From Anaerolineaceae bacterium (GTDB taxonomy: Bacteria > Chloroflexota > Anaerolineae > 4572-78): a DNA stretch of 7,638 bases. The notes beneath the pieces were generated by a model, which was not told where the DNA came from, did not search any database, and saw nothing but the letters and a program-made list of their open reading frames with translations. This document shows, one piece after another, positions 1 to 6,313 of this stretch (the first letter of the stretch is position 1; the number at the start of each line of letters is the position of its first letter). A program made the position numbers and the translations under genes. The stretch covers positions 1 to 7,638 of the forward strand of contig JANTHQ010000076.1 of the NCBI GenBank assembly GCA_024762375.1. The letters run 5' to 3'.

Positions 1-708
1 ATTGCCACGGAAAGCAATTTTCCGGCGGGGGCGGGCATTGCCTCCAGCGCGGCGGCATTTTCGGCGCTGGCAGTGGCGGGGGCTGCCGCGGCGGGACTCT
101 CGCTGTCAGAAGCGGAATTGTCGGCGTTGGCACGGCTCGGTTCGGGTTCGGCGTGTCGCTCGGTGCCGCCCGGATTTGTGGAGTGGCTCGCCGGCGGCGT
201 ACATGAAACCTCTTATGGGGAAAGCATCGCCCCCGCCAACCACTGGGATTTGGTGGACATCGTCGCCATCGTCAGCGCGGAACACAAAACGGTCGGTTCC
301 ACCGGCGGACACGCCCTCGCCGATACCAGCGTGCTGCAAACATCGCGTGTGGCAACCTCGGATGATCGCTTTTACGCCGCGAAACAGGCAGTGCTCGACA
401 AGGATTTGCCCGCGCTGGGCGAAGTTATGGAAGAAGATGCGGTGATGATGCACAGTGTGATGATGACCAGCCACCCGCCGCTATTTTACTGGCAGCCCGC
501 CACGCTGGCAGTCATTCACGCCGTGCGGCAATGGCGCGCCGAGGGCATCCCCGTGTACTTCACCATTGACGCGGGTCCGAATGTCCACCTGATTTGCGAG
601 CGTCCCCACGCCGACACGGTCGAATCGTTGGTGCGGGCGTTACCCGGCGTTCAAAAAACCCTGCGCAGTGGTGTCGGTGGCGGCACAAAAATTGTGCGGG
701 AAAGGTAG
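1..708 (+). CDS. mvaD: Diphosphomevalonate (or phosphomevalonate) decarboxylase, C-terminal 235 residues, 5' end outside window
   Basis: This is a GHMP-superfamily enzyme of the mevalonate route to isoprenoids. The family decarboxylates (5-di)phosphomevalonate with ATP to give isopentenyl (di)phosphate in the cytoplasm. The frame is open from base 1, so the start is off the left edge. Counting from the first codon, a glycine-rich ATP-binding motif PAGAGIASSAA sits at residues 8-18. It is followed by GSGSACRS and GFVEW, both signatures of this decarboxylase, with the Arg that contacts substrate in the family. Further on come STGG, HPPLFYW and TIDAGPN, whose Asp corresponds to the catalytic Asp. 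The protein ends at a normal place for the family. Known from the family: a Roseiflexus homologue was reported to act on phosphomevalonate, feeding isopentenyl phosphate kinase, so substrate cannot be decided here. The N-terminal substrate-binding part is missing. The TAG stop lies within a tandem repeat. The next gene has its own promoter. Confidence 0.9.
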   Translation: MATESNFPAGAGIASSAAAFSALAVAGAAAAGLSLSEAELSALARLGSGSACRSVPPGFVEWLAGGVHETSYGESIAPANHWDLVDIVAIVSAEHKTVGSTGGHALADTSVLQTSRVATSDDRFYAAKQAVLDKDLPALGEVMEEDAVMMHSVMMTSHPPLFYWQPATLAVIHAVRQWRAEGIPVYFTIDAGPNVHLICERPHADTVESLVRALPGVQKTLRSGVGGGTKIVRER

Positions 709-742
709 CAGGGTGGCAAAGTTGCAAAGTTGCAAAGTTGCA
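703..742 (+). repeat. Five-unit 8-bp tandem repeat overlapping the decarboxylase stop codon
   Basis: Five consecutive 8-bp units are visible: aggtagca, gggtggca, then three identical aagttgca units. The first two are degenerate copies sharing the GT.GCA core. The TAG stop codon of the decarboxylase (706-708) lies in the first unit. No function can be assigned. The copy number may vary between strains. Confidence 0.85.
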
Positions 743-764
743 TCTCTATCCCTATCTCTATCCC
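743..764 (+). repeat. 12-bp direct repeat, 1.8 copies
   Basis: The 12-mer tctctatcccta is followed directly by a second copy of its first ten bases. It abuts the preceding 8-bp tandem array, so the two form one 62-bp low-complexity stretch between the decarboxylase end and the rseP promoter. The strand is nominal. Confidence 0.8.
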
Positions 765-786
765 GCGACACCAATCTCCAATATAA

Positions 787-815
787 TTGCTAATTGCTCC
801 CCCGCAGGCTATAAT
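787..815 (+). promoter_or_regulatory. Sigma-70-like promoter for the rseP operon
   Basis: A TTGCTA -35 box (787-792) and a perfect TATAAT -10 box (810-815) are separated by 17 bp. The expected transcript start is near 822, giving a leader of only about 24 nt before the rseP ATG. The other two promoters in this window have the same 17-bp spacing and similar boxes, which supports the call. This is a match by eye and not a measured start. Confidence 0.7.
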
Positions 816-834
816 TTCCCCAGAAAAATAGATT

Positions 835-839
835 AGAGG
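835..839 (+). promoter_or_regulatory. Shine-Dalgarno of rseP, fixing the ATG start
   Basis: AGAGG lies 6 nt before the ATG at 846. An in-frame TTG at 840 would leave no spacing from this site, so the ATG two codons downstream is the better start. Confidence 0.7.
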
Positions 840-845
840 TTGCAG

Positions 846-2420
846 ATGGCAACAGTTATTGTTTTTGTTTTGATATTGAGTCTGCTCATTTTCGTTCACG
901 AACTTGGGCATTTTGTCACCGCCAAAAAAGCGGGGATTATCGTTGAAGAATTTGGCATCGGTTACCCGCCGCGCGCCGTCAAATTGTGGCAGGATGAAGG
1001 AAAAATCACGCTCGATGGGCACGAATATATCATCGGGCGCAAAACCAAAGTGCCGAAAAAGTTGCAGGTGGGCAGCGTGGTGTCGGTAGAAACCTCGCCG
1101 CGCGATGACGGCAAAATAGAAGTCACCAAAATTGAGGTGTTTGACCCGGAAAAAGACGATTTGGAAGGGAAAATCACCACCATTGTGGAAAGTCTGGAAA
1201 AACCCACCGAGTACACCCTCAACTGGATTCCTTTCGGCGGGTTTGTGAAAATGCTGGGCGAAGAAGACCCCAGCGCGCCCGGCAGTTTTGCCAGCAAAAG
1301 CAAAAAAGTTCGTTTTGTGGTGTTGGTAGCCGGTGCGGCGATGAATCTCATCACCGCGGTGATTGTGTTCACCATTATGTTTGCCACCGGACAACCGGAG
1401 CCGGTCGGCCCCACATATATCACCGATGTTGCGCCCAACTCTCCCGCAGCGCAAGCGGGCATTCAACCGAATGATATCGTGCTCAAAGCCGATGACCAAA
1501 CCATCGAATCGTCGGAAGATTTGGTGAAATACACGCGCGCCCATCGCGGGGAAACCGTCACTCTGACACTTTTGCGCGACGGAGAAATCGTGACAACCTC
1601 ACTCATCCCGCGCAAAAACCCGCCACCCGGCGAAGGCTCGATGGGCATTGGCATTTTTACCCGCTATACCCAACTGAAAGTCGAATCGGTCGAGCCGGAT
1701 TCGCCCGCGGCAAAAGCCGGATTGCAGCCGGGTGATATTCTGCTGTTTGCCAACGACATCATTTTGGCGCTGCCGGAACAACTGAACGCCTTTTTGGATA
1801 CCCATCCCGAAGCCGTCAAACTCACCATTGAGCGTGATGGTCAACCATTGACACTCGATGTTAAACCGCAATCGGTGACGGTGGATGTGGATACCACCAG
1901 CGTCACGCTCGATACGCCGCAAGATGTGCCCGCGCTGGGCATCAGCGCCAGCGCCACCATTACCGAAGAACGCATCACCCGGATGCCGTTGGGGCAAGCA
2001 TTCATCAGCGGCATTTCCGCAACCGGCGGCATCATCATTCAAACATTTACCGTGCCGATAGAAGTGTTGCGAAAAGCCATCCCCGCCGAAGTTGCCCGAC
2101 CGGTGGGCCCGGCGGGCATTTACCAGATTACCGATTCGGCAGTCAAAGCGGCGCAGCGGTCAAACGTGGTCTATCCCATCCTGTTTGTCATGGCGATATT
2201 GAGCACCGCGCTCGGCGTGACCAACCTGCTGCCCATCCCCGCGCTCGATGGCGGGCGTATTCTGTTCATCATCATCGAAGCCATTCGCGGCAAACGGGTT
2301 CCGCCGGAAAAAGAAGGGGCAATCCATTTCATCGGGCTGGTGCTGTTGCTTGCATTGATGCTGGTAATCAGCTATTATGACGTCACGTCGCCGGTGGATG
2401 TCTCCGGCGTATTCCGATAA
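846..2420 (+). CDS. rseP: RseP-type site-2 zinc metalloprotease (M50) with two PDZ domains and a central insertion
   Basis: This is an intramembrane protease that cuts transmembrane segments of proteins already trimmed outside the membrane, classically anti-sigma factors. The protein is 524 aa. The zinc site HELGH is at residues 18-22 in the first membrane helix. The membrane-associated loop WIPFGGFVKMLGEED is at 127-141, the second helix at about 156-180, tandem PDZ domains at about 190-255 and 275-340, and a third helix near 440-460. The second metal-ligand motif NLLPIPALDGGR follows at 460-471, and a last helix at 493-510. Oddly, about 67 residues (54-120, bases 1005-1205) sit between FGIGYPPR and the WIPFGG loop, where E. 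coli RseP has a short linker. This makes the protein longer than the usual 420-450 aa. It has its own promoter and is probably first in an operon with the next three genes. The ATG was chosen from AGAGG 6 nt upstream. The protease assignment is secure; the physiological substrate is unknown. Confidence 0.93.
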   Translation: MATVIVFVLILSLLIFVHELGHFVTAKKAGIIVEEFGIGYPPRAVKLWQDEGKITLDGHEYIIGRKTKVPKKLQVGSVVSVETSPRDDGKIEVTKIEVFDPEKDDLEGKITTIVESLEKPTEYTLNWIPFGGFVKMLGEEDPSAPGSFASKSKKVRFVVLVAGAAMNLITAVIVFTIMFATGQPEPVGPTYITDVAPNSPAAQAGIQPNDIVLKADDQTIESSEDLVKYTRAHRGETVTLTLLRDGEIVTTSLIPRKNPPPGEGSMGIGIFTRYTQLKVESVEPDSPAAKAGLQPGDILLFANDIILALPEQLNAFLDTHPEAVKLTIERDGQPLTLDVKPQSVTVDVDTTSVTLDTPQDVPALGISASATITEERITRMPLGQAFISGISATGGIIIQTFTVPIEVLRKAIPAEVARPVGPAGIYQITDSAVKAAQRSNVVYPILFVMAILSTALGVTNLLPIPALDGGRILFIIIEAIRGKRVPPEKEGAIHFIGLVLLLALMLVISYYDVTSPVDVSGVFR

Positions 2421-2437
2421 CCCAATCTGAAAATACC

Positions 2438-3229
2438 ATGACCGACCAACAACCACCCCGCACCATTCATTGCAAAAACTGCCGTGCCGCTGTTCCCGAC
2501 CATTTGCAGGTGTGCCCGGTGTGCGGCGCCAATTTAGAGCCGCAACCGTTTCCATACCTGCCGATAATCTTATGGGCAGTGGTGGCAATTGCCATTGTTG
2601 GCGGGGCGCTGGCAATCGCGCCCGCACTGAAACAACAATCGAAACAGGTGGCGGAGCTCATCAACCCGCCGACGGCCACACCCACACCGACCGCCACATT
2701 CACCCCGACACTCGTTCCCACGGCCACAAATACCCCCACGCCCACCGCGACGCCGTCACCCACCCCAACCGCCACTTTCACCGCGACGCCAACCGAGACA
2801 CCCACCGAAACACCCACACCCGAACCGACGCGTCCCAACTTGCCGACCAGCACGCCCACCCCGACAGCCACCCCCACGCCGCGTTTCGGCCCGATAACCA
2901 TCGTTGCCCCGGAAGATGGCGTGCAGTTTACCGGCGGACAGTCCATTATTTTACAGTGGGAACCGGCGGGCGAATTGGCAGAAGACGAATGGTATGCCGT
3001 GCGGATGAACTGGCTTGAAAACGGCGAGCGCGCGTTTGGTGGTACAAATACCAAAGACACCTCGTGGCAAATTCCGCGCGAACAGTATTACGGCAAAGCC
3101 GACCAAGGCACGGGGCGGGTGTATGAATGGTATGTTTTTGTCGAAAAAGTTACTCAAAATGAAAACGGCGAAAAAGTGGGCGAACCGATGAGCCTTCCCA
3201 GCGAAACACGCACCTTTTTCTGGCCATAG
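2438..3229 (+). CDS. Zinc-ribbon, single-pass membrane protein with Thr/Pro linker and outer domain
   Basis: I recognise the architecture but not a named family. The 263-aa protein has four parts. An N-terminal zinc ribbon has CxxC pairs at Cys12/15 and Cys26/29. One hydrophobic helix spans about 42-61 and contains a GG pair and a nearby Pro. A Thr/Pro-rich stretch spans 77-148. A folded C-terminal domain of about 115 residues contains aromatic-rich strands (LQWEP, EWYAVRM, YEWYVFV) and ends in ETRTFFWP. With no signal peptide, the likely topology is ribbon in the cytoplasm and C-domain outside, the Thr/Pro part acting as a spacer across the envelope. Proteins with such Thr/Pro linkers and beta-type outer domains are frequent in Chloroflexota. 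The ATG is 17 nt after rseP, with no convincing Shine-Dalgarno, which suggests translation coupled to rseP. The function is unknown; a surface or signalling role is inference. Confidence 0.8.
   Translation: MTDQQPPRTIHCKNCRAAVPDHLQVCPVCGANLEPQPFPYLPIILWAVVAIAIVGGALAIAPALKQQSKQVAELINPPTATPTPTATFTPTLVPTATNTPTPTATPSPTPTATFTATPTETPTETPTPEPTRPNLPTSTPTPTATPTPRFGPITIVAPEDGVQFTGGQSIILQWEPAGELAEDEWYAVRMNWLENGERAFGGTNTKDTSWQIPREQYYGKADQGTGRVYEWYVFVEKVTQNENGEKVGEPMSLPSETRTFFWP
2666..2881 (+). repeat. Low-complexity Thr/Pro-coding repeat tract
   Basis: These 72 codons encode mostly Thr, Pro and Ala, in runs such as TPTPTATPSPTPTATFT, built from degenerate acc/ccc/acg units. It is part of the preceding gene and forms its flexible linker. 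The same bases read on the minus strand give a long open frame of Val/Gly repeats, which is a shadow. Such tracts are prone to gain or loss of units. Confidence 0.85.
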
Positions 3230-3243
3230 TATAGGAGTTAAAA

Positions 3244-4269
3244 ATGGCAGACGATACCTTTGCCGCAGTTTTAAAACATCTACAAAATGAAGCGGAAACC
3301 GTCCGCATTGCCCCATTATATAATCTATCCCATTTAACGGCAGACAATGCCGTAAAATTCGAGCAAACATGGCCAACACTCTCGCCGGCGCGGCGGCGAA
3401 AAGTCATTGAGCGTCTGGTAGAAATCACCGAAGATAGTTTTGAAGTCAATTTCGATTCCGTGTTCATCATGGCACTGGGCGATGCCGATGCTGATGTGCA
3501 AACATGGGCCATCAAAGGCCTGTGGGAAAACGCATCGCCGCAACTGGTGCAGCCCTTTTTGTATCTGCTGAAACAAGGCAAAACGCCGGCGGTGCGTGCT
3601 GCTGCTGCCACCGCACTCGGGCAATATGTGTACCTCGGTGAAATTGAAGAACTGGCTGCGGAAATCCAGGAATTGGTAGAGCAGGCTCTGCTGGAAACCA
3701 TTCGGCGGGCACAGGAAGATGTGGAAGTTGTGCGCCGTGCTGTGGAATCCATCGCCTTTTCCAGCCGGGAGGGCATCGAAACCATTATCGAATCAGCATA
3801 TTACCACGAGCAGGAACCGATGCGCATTAGCGCGATTTTCGCCATGGGGCGCAGTTTTAATCCAAAATGGGAAAATATCATCATCAGCGAATTGGATAGC
3901 AATAGCCCGGCTGTACGCTACGAAGCGGCACGCGCATGCGGCGAACTGTCGCTGAAATCGGCAGTGGGGCGGCTCATTCGCCTTATCCAAGAAGAATCGG
4001 ACCCGGAAGTGCAATTCAATGCGATATGGGCGTTGGGGCAAATTGGCGGCAAGCAAGCCGAAGAAATGCTGCACACGCTGATTGAATCGGGAGATGATGA
4101 AACGGTTAAAATGGAAGCGCAAGACGCGCTCGACGAGTTGACGATGTTTCAATCCGGCGCATTGATGTTCGATTTTGGGGAAGATGCATCTGATGACGAT
4201 TTGTTGGCGTGGGATGATGACGAATTTGATATGGACGATGATGAACTTGAGACATTCAATTTAAATTGA
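3244..4269 (+). CDS. HEAT-repeat protein with acidic C-terminal tail
   Basis: This 341-aa soluble protein is built of repeated helix pairs. HEAT/PBS-lyase-like units carry the pattern D..VR..A..ALG. They are clear at about 77-95 (ADADVQTWAIKGLW), 114-128 (TPAVRAAAATALGQY), 190-203 (EPMRISAIFAMGRS), 222-237 (PAVRYEAARACGEL), 253-268 (DPEVQFNAIWALGQIG) and 285-299 (DETVKMEAQDALDEL). There is no enzymatic motif, signal peptide or membrane segment, so it is probably a cytoplasmic scaffold or protein-binding partner. Residues 309-337 form a strongly acidic tail rich in Asp and Glu around single aromatic residues. AGGAG at 3233-3237 lies 6 nt before the ATG and is the best ribosome site in the operon. 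It starts 14 nt after the zinc-ribbon gene. HEAT-repeat proteins include phycobilisome lyase relatives, but nothing here points to that. The fold is well supported; the role is unknown. Confidence 0.8.
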   Translation: MADDTFAAVLKHLQNEAETVRIAPLYNLSHLTADNAVKFEQTWPTLSPARRRKVIERLVEITEDSFEVNFDSVFIMALGDADADVQTWAIKGLWENASPQLVQPFLYLLKQGKTPAVRAAAATALGQYVYLGEIEELAAEIQELVEQALLETIRRAQEDVEVVRRAVESIAFSSREGIETIIESAYYHEQEPMRISAIFAMGRSFNPKWENIIISELDSNSPAVRYEAARACGELSLKSAVGRLIRLIQEESDPEVQFNAIWALGQIGGKQAEEMLHTLIESGDDETVKMEAQDALDELTMFQSGALMFDFGEDASDDDLLAWDDDEFDMDDDELETFNLN

Positions 4270-4308
4270 GCCGCACCATTCACCATCCATTCTTGAGTCA
4301 AACTGACT

Positions 4309-5208
4309 ATGTGGAACACATTTTATAACGTTCTGTTTCCCATCACGTTAATTGCCGGCTTGGGCTTTCTGCTCAACCGGCGGTTTAATTTGCACACAAG
4401 AAGTTTATCGCGGCTGGTGGTGTATCTCGCCAGTCCGGCGTTGGTATTCAGCAGCGTTAGCCGTTCGACATTGGCTGCACAAGAATTGTGGCAGTTATTG
4501 GCGTTTACCATCGCGATTATGTTCACGCTGGCCGGACTGAGCGCGCTGTTGGCCCGCAGTTTGCGGCTCGACCAAAAAACATCCAGCGCGTTCACCTTGT
4601 CGAGCACACTCATCAATGCCGGTAATTTTGGGCTGCCATTCATCAGTTTCGCGTTTGGTGATGCCGGGCTGGGACGTGCGGCCATCATTTATACCGGCAC
4701 ATCGATTGTGGCGAACACGCTGGGCGTGTTTCTCGCGTCACGCGGCTCCGCGTCGGCGTGGAAATCATTGACAAATGTGTTAAAAGTGCCGTTGCCATAC
4801 GCATTGGCTGCCGGGCTGCTGGCAAACTTTGGGGTGCTGACCGTGCCGCCACCGTTAGAGCGGTCTTTTTTGTTGCTCGGCGGCGCGGCTGTGCCGGTGA
4901 TGCTGATTTTGCTGGGGGCGCAACTGTCGCGGGTAGAATTTGGGCGGCAACTGCAATTGGTGGCACTGTCGAGTGGCATCAAACTTGTGGCAACGCCGTT
5001 GGTCGGGGTGGTGTTGGTGCATTTGATGCTGTTACACGATTTAACGGCGCAAGTATCCATCATCCAGACGAGCATGCCGACGGCGGTCATCTCAATCGCG
5101 TTGGCAGAGGAATTCGGCAGCGACGCACAATTTGTCAGCAGTGCAGTGATGGTCTCGACGGTGGTGAGTTTAATTTCGCTGACGGTGTTGGTTCAAATTT
5201 TTGCATGA
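4309..5208 (+). CDS. AEC (auxin efflux carrier)/malate-permease family transporter
   Basis: This is a 299-aa integral membrane protein of the bacterial AEC family, secondary carriers that move small organic anions such as malate across the cytoplasmic membrane. About ten hydrophobic helices can be drawn: roughly 5-23, 36-54, 63-83, 96-117, 124-144, 161-178, 186-205, 217-241, 248-266 and 274-297. They form two halves of five. The family motif NAGNFGLP at 103-110 is in the fourth helix. AAVPVMLILLGAQLS (193-207) and MPTAVISIALAEEFG (256-270) match the conserved second half. The length is normal. The ATG follows the HEAT gene by 39 nt with only a weak GAG far upstream, so the start is less certain than the family. 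It is the last gene before a strong terminator. The substrate cannot be read from sequence. Confidence 0.85.
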   Translation: MWNTFYNVLFPITLIAGLGFLLNRRFNLHTRSLSRLVVYLASPALVFSSVSRSTLAAQELWQLLAFTIAIMFTLAGLSALLARSLRLDQKTSSAFTLSSTLINAGNFGLPFISFAFGDAGLGRAAIIYTGTSIVANTLGVFLASRGSASAWKSLTNVLKVPLPYALAAGLLANFGVLTVPPPLERSFLLLGGAAVPVMLILLGAQLSRVEFGRQLQLVALSSGIKLVATPLVGVVLVHLMLLHDLTAQVSIIQTSMPTAVISIALAEEFGSDAQFVSSAVMVSTVVSLISLTVLVQIFA

Positions 5209-5247
5209 AGTTCCGCTTTTGAATTTTTGCGCGGGAATCCGGTAACC

Positions 5248-5281
5248 AAAAAGAGCCGCCATTTGGCGACTCTTTGTTTTA
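5248..5281. terminator. Bidirectional rho-independent terminator between convergent genes
   Basis: AAAGAGCCGCC (5250-5260) pairs with GGCGACTCTTT (5265-5275) around a 4-base loop, an 11-bp stem with one mismatch. On the plus strand the stem runs into TTTGTTTT; on the minus strand the opposite flank gives a run of five T. It therefore suits both the permease operon arriving from the left and the S1 gene arriving from the right. Confidence 0.85.
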
Positions 5282-5305
5282 GGCATCGGTTGAGCGAAAT
5301 GTGTT

Positions 5306-6151
5306 CTATTTCCGCTTTTCGCTGCTTTTTAGGGTGCGGGCAATCACGTCATCCATCTGACGAGTAGTCCGGCGACGGCGGTGGCGACGTTGTTTTACGC
5401 GCTTTACCGGTGTGCCGATTTTGGCAAATGCGGCGCCAAATGCAGTCGGCATGGGTTCTTCATCTTCAAAAACTTCATAAGTTTCTGTTTCTTCTGGTTG
5501 ACCTTGGTCAGATGCGGGGGCTTCTTGCAACGCTTTGATGGACAGGTTGACCTGTTTTTTACGCGGGTCGATTTTCAGCACTTTTACCTGCACCTTGTCT
5601 CCCACCGAGACGACATCGCTGGCGGCTTTGACATATTCGTGCGAAAGTTGGCTGACATGCACTAGCCCTTCGCGTTCCAAACCAATGTCAACAAACACGC
5701 CAAACCCTTCAATACGTTTTACTTCGCCTTCCAGCACATCCCCTTCAGAAATGTCACTATAGCGGCGTTCAACCGGTTTAATCATGGTCAAACCGATGCG
5801 GCCGCGTTCGGTGTCGACAGATTTAACCCAAACGGTCACTTCTTGACCTTCGGATAATACATCTTTGACGTTCTGCACACGACGACGTGCCAGTTCTGAA
5901 ATGTGAACCAGCCCGTCAATTGCCATGTTCAAATCAATAAATGCGCCAAAATCAGCGATGGTTTTAACTTTTCCGGTTAATTCTTGGCCGGGTTTTAAGG
6001 GGATGTAATATTTGGCTTTTGATTTTTTGGGAGACTTTTGGGGGGTTTCCGCTGTTGTCTGTTCTACCGTGTCACCTTTTTCAGTGACGGATACTTCCTG
6101 TGCGCCGCTTTCGGGCGCTACTTCGTTTTGGACGATTGTTTCTTCGCTCAT
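5306..6151 (-). CDS. Two-S1-domain RNA-binding protein (small ribosomal protein S1 homologue)
   Basis: This 281-aa protein has two S1 (OB-fold) RNA-binding domains, at about 54-125 (ELTGKVKTIADFGAFIDL, GLVHISEL) and 137-207 (VLEGEVKRIEGFGVFVDI, GLVHVSQL). The GxVHxS and FGxF/VD patterns are classic for S1. Full ribosomal protein S1 of proteobacteria has six such domains; two- to four-domain versions occur in many other phyla. The role is probably helping ribosomes bind mRNA, or another RNA-handling task. The ends are charged: a Glu/Thr-rich then Lys-rich N-terminal arm (1-48), an acidic patch at 219-232, and a very basic Arg-rich segment at 250-264 likely to bind RNA. The ATG has AGGTAAGG at 6160-6167, 8 nt upstream. 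It has its own promoter and stands apart from recA. A fixed rpsA name is not justified with only two domains. Confidence 0.87.
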   Translation of the reverse strand: MSEETIVQNEVAPESGAQEVSVTEKGDTVEQTTAETPQKSPKKSKAKYYIPLKPGQELTGKVKTIADFGAFIDLNMAIDGLVHISELARRRVQNVKDVLSEGQEVTVWVKSVDTERGRIGLTMIKPVERRYSDISEGDVLEGEVKRIEGFGVFVDIGLEREGLVHVSQLSHEYVKAASDVVSVGDKVQVKVLKIDPRKKQVNLSIKALQEAPASDQGQPEETETYEVFEDEEPMPTAFGAAFAKIGTPVKRVKQRRHRRRRTTRQMDDVIARTLKSSEKRK

Positions 6152-6229
6152 ACTTCAAACCTTACCTATGTGAATTTTAATGGTTCAACCTGTTTGACCG
6201 AATTCTGCCATCAGGTGACACAAATCGGG

Positions 6230-6258
6230 ATTATATCAGTTTTAAGCGAAGGAAGCAA
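6230..6258 (-). promoter_or_regulatory. Sigma-70-like promoter of the S1-domain gene
   Basis: Read on the minus strand, TTGCTT (6258-6253) and a perfect TATAAT (6235-6230) are 17 bp apart. The predicted start near 6223 leaves a leader of about 70 nt. The -35 box begins just past the T-rich end of the recA terminator. Confidence 0.72.
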
Positions 6259-6260
6259 AT

Positions 6261-6306
6261 AAAATGGCAGCATTTGAGCCCATCGCCACAGGATGGGCTC
6301 AAATGC
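6261..6306 (-). terminator. recA transcription terminator
   Basis: A perfect 15-bp inverted repeat (6270-6284 with 6292-6306) encloses a 7-base loop. It begins 8 nt past the recA stop codon. On the minus strand the stem is followed by TGCCATTTTATTT, so the T run is offset by about five bases. That is less than ideal, but the long GC-containing stem makes termination likely. Confidence 0.8.
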
Positions 6307-6313
6307 GTTGCGT

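Noticed and set aside
73..708. Decarboxylase starting at the GTG at 73
   Set aside because: The ATP-binding motif and other family sequence lie upstream in the same frame, which is open to base 1; the gene is cut by the window edge.
703..764. CRISPR array
   Set aside because: Units are 8 and 12 bp with no spacers; it is a simple tandem repeat.
782..787. A second TATAAT upstream of rseP
   Set aside because: No -35-like hexamer lies 16-18 bp before it, whereas the TATAAT at 810 has TTGCTA at exactly 17 bp.
840..845. TTG start for rseP at 840
   Set aside because: It directly abuts the Shine-Dalgarno AGAGG; the ATG at 846 has proper 6-nt spacing.
651..1544. Long minus-strand open frame across the rseP start
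   Set aside because: It lies antisense to the conserved HELGH region and has no recognisable domain; composition looks like a shadow.
2467..3060. Minus-strand Val/Gly-repeat open frame
   Set aside because: It is the antisense reading of the Thr/Pro-coding tract; the plus-strand protein has a zinc ribbon, a membrane helix and a folded domain.
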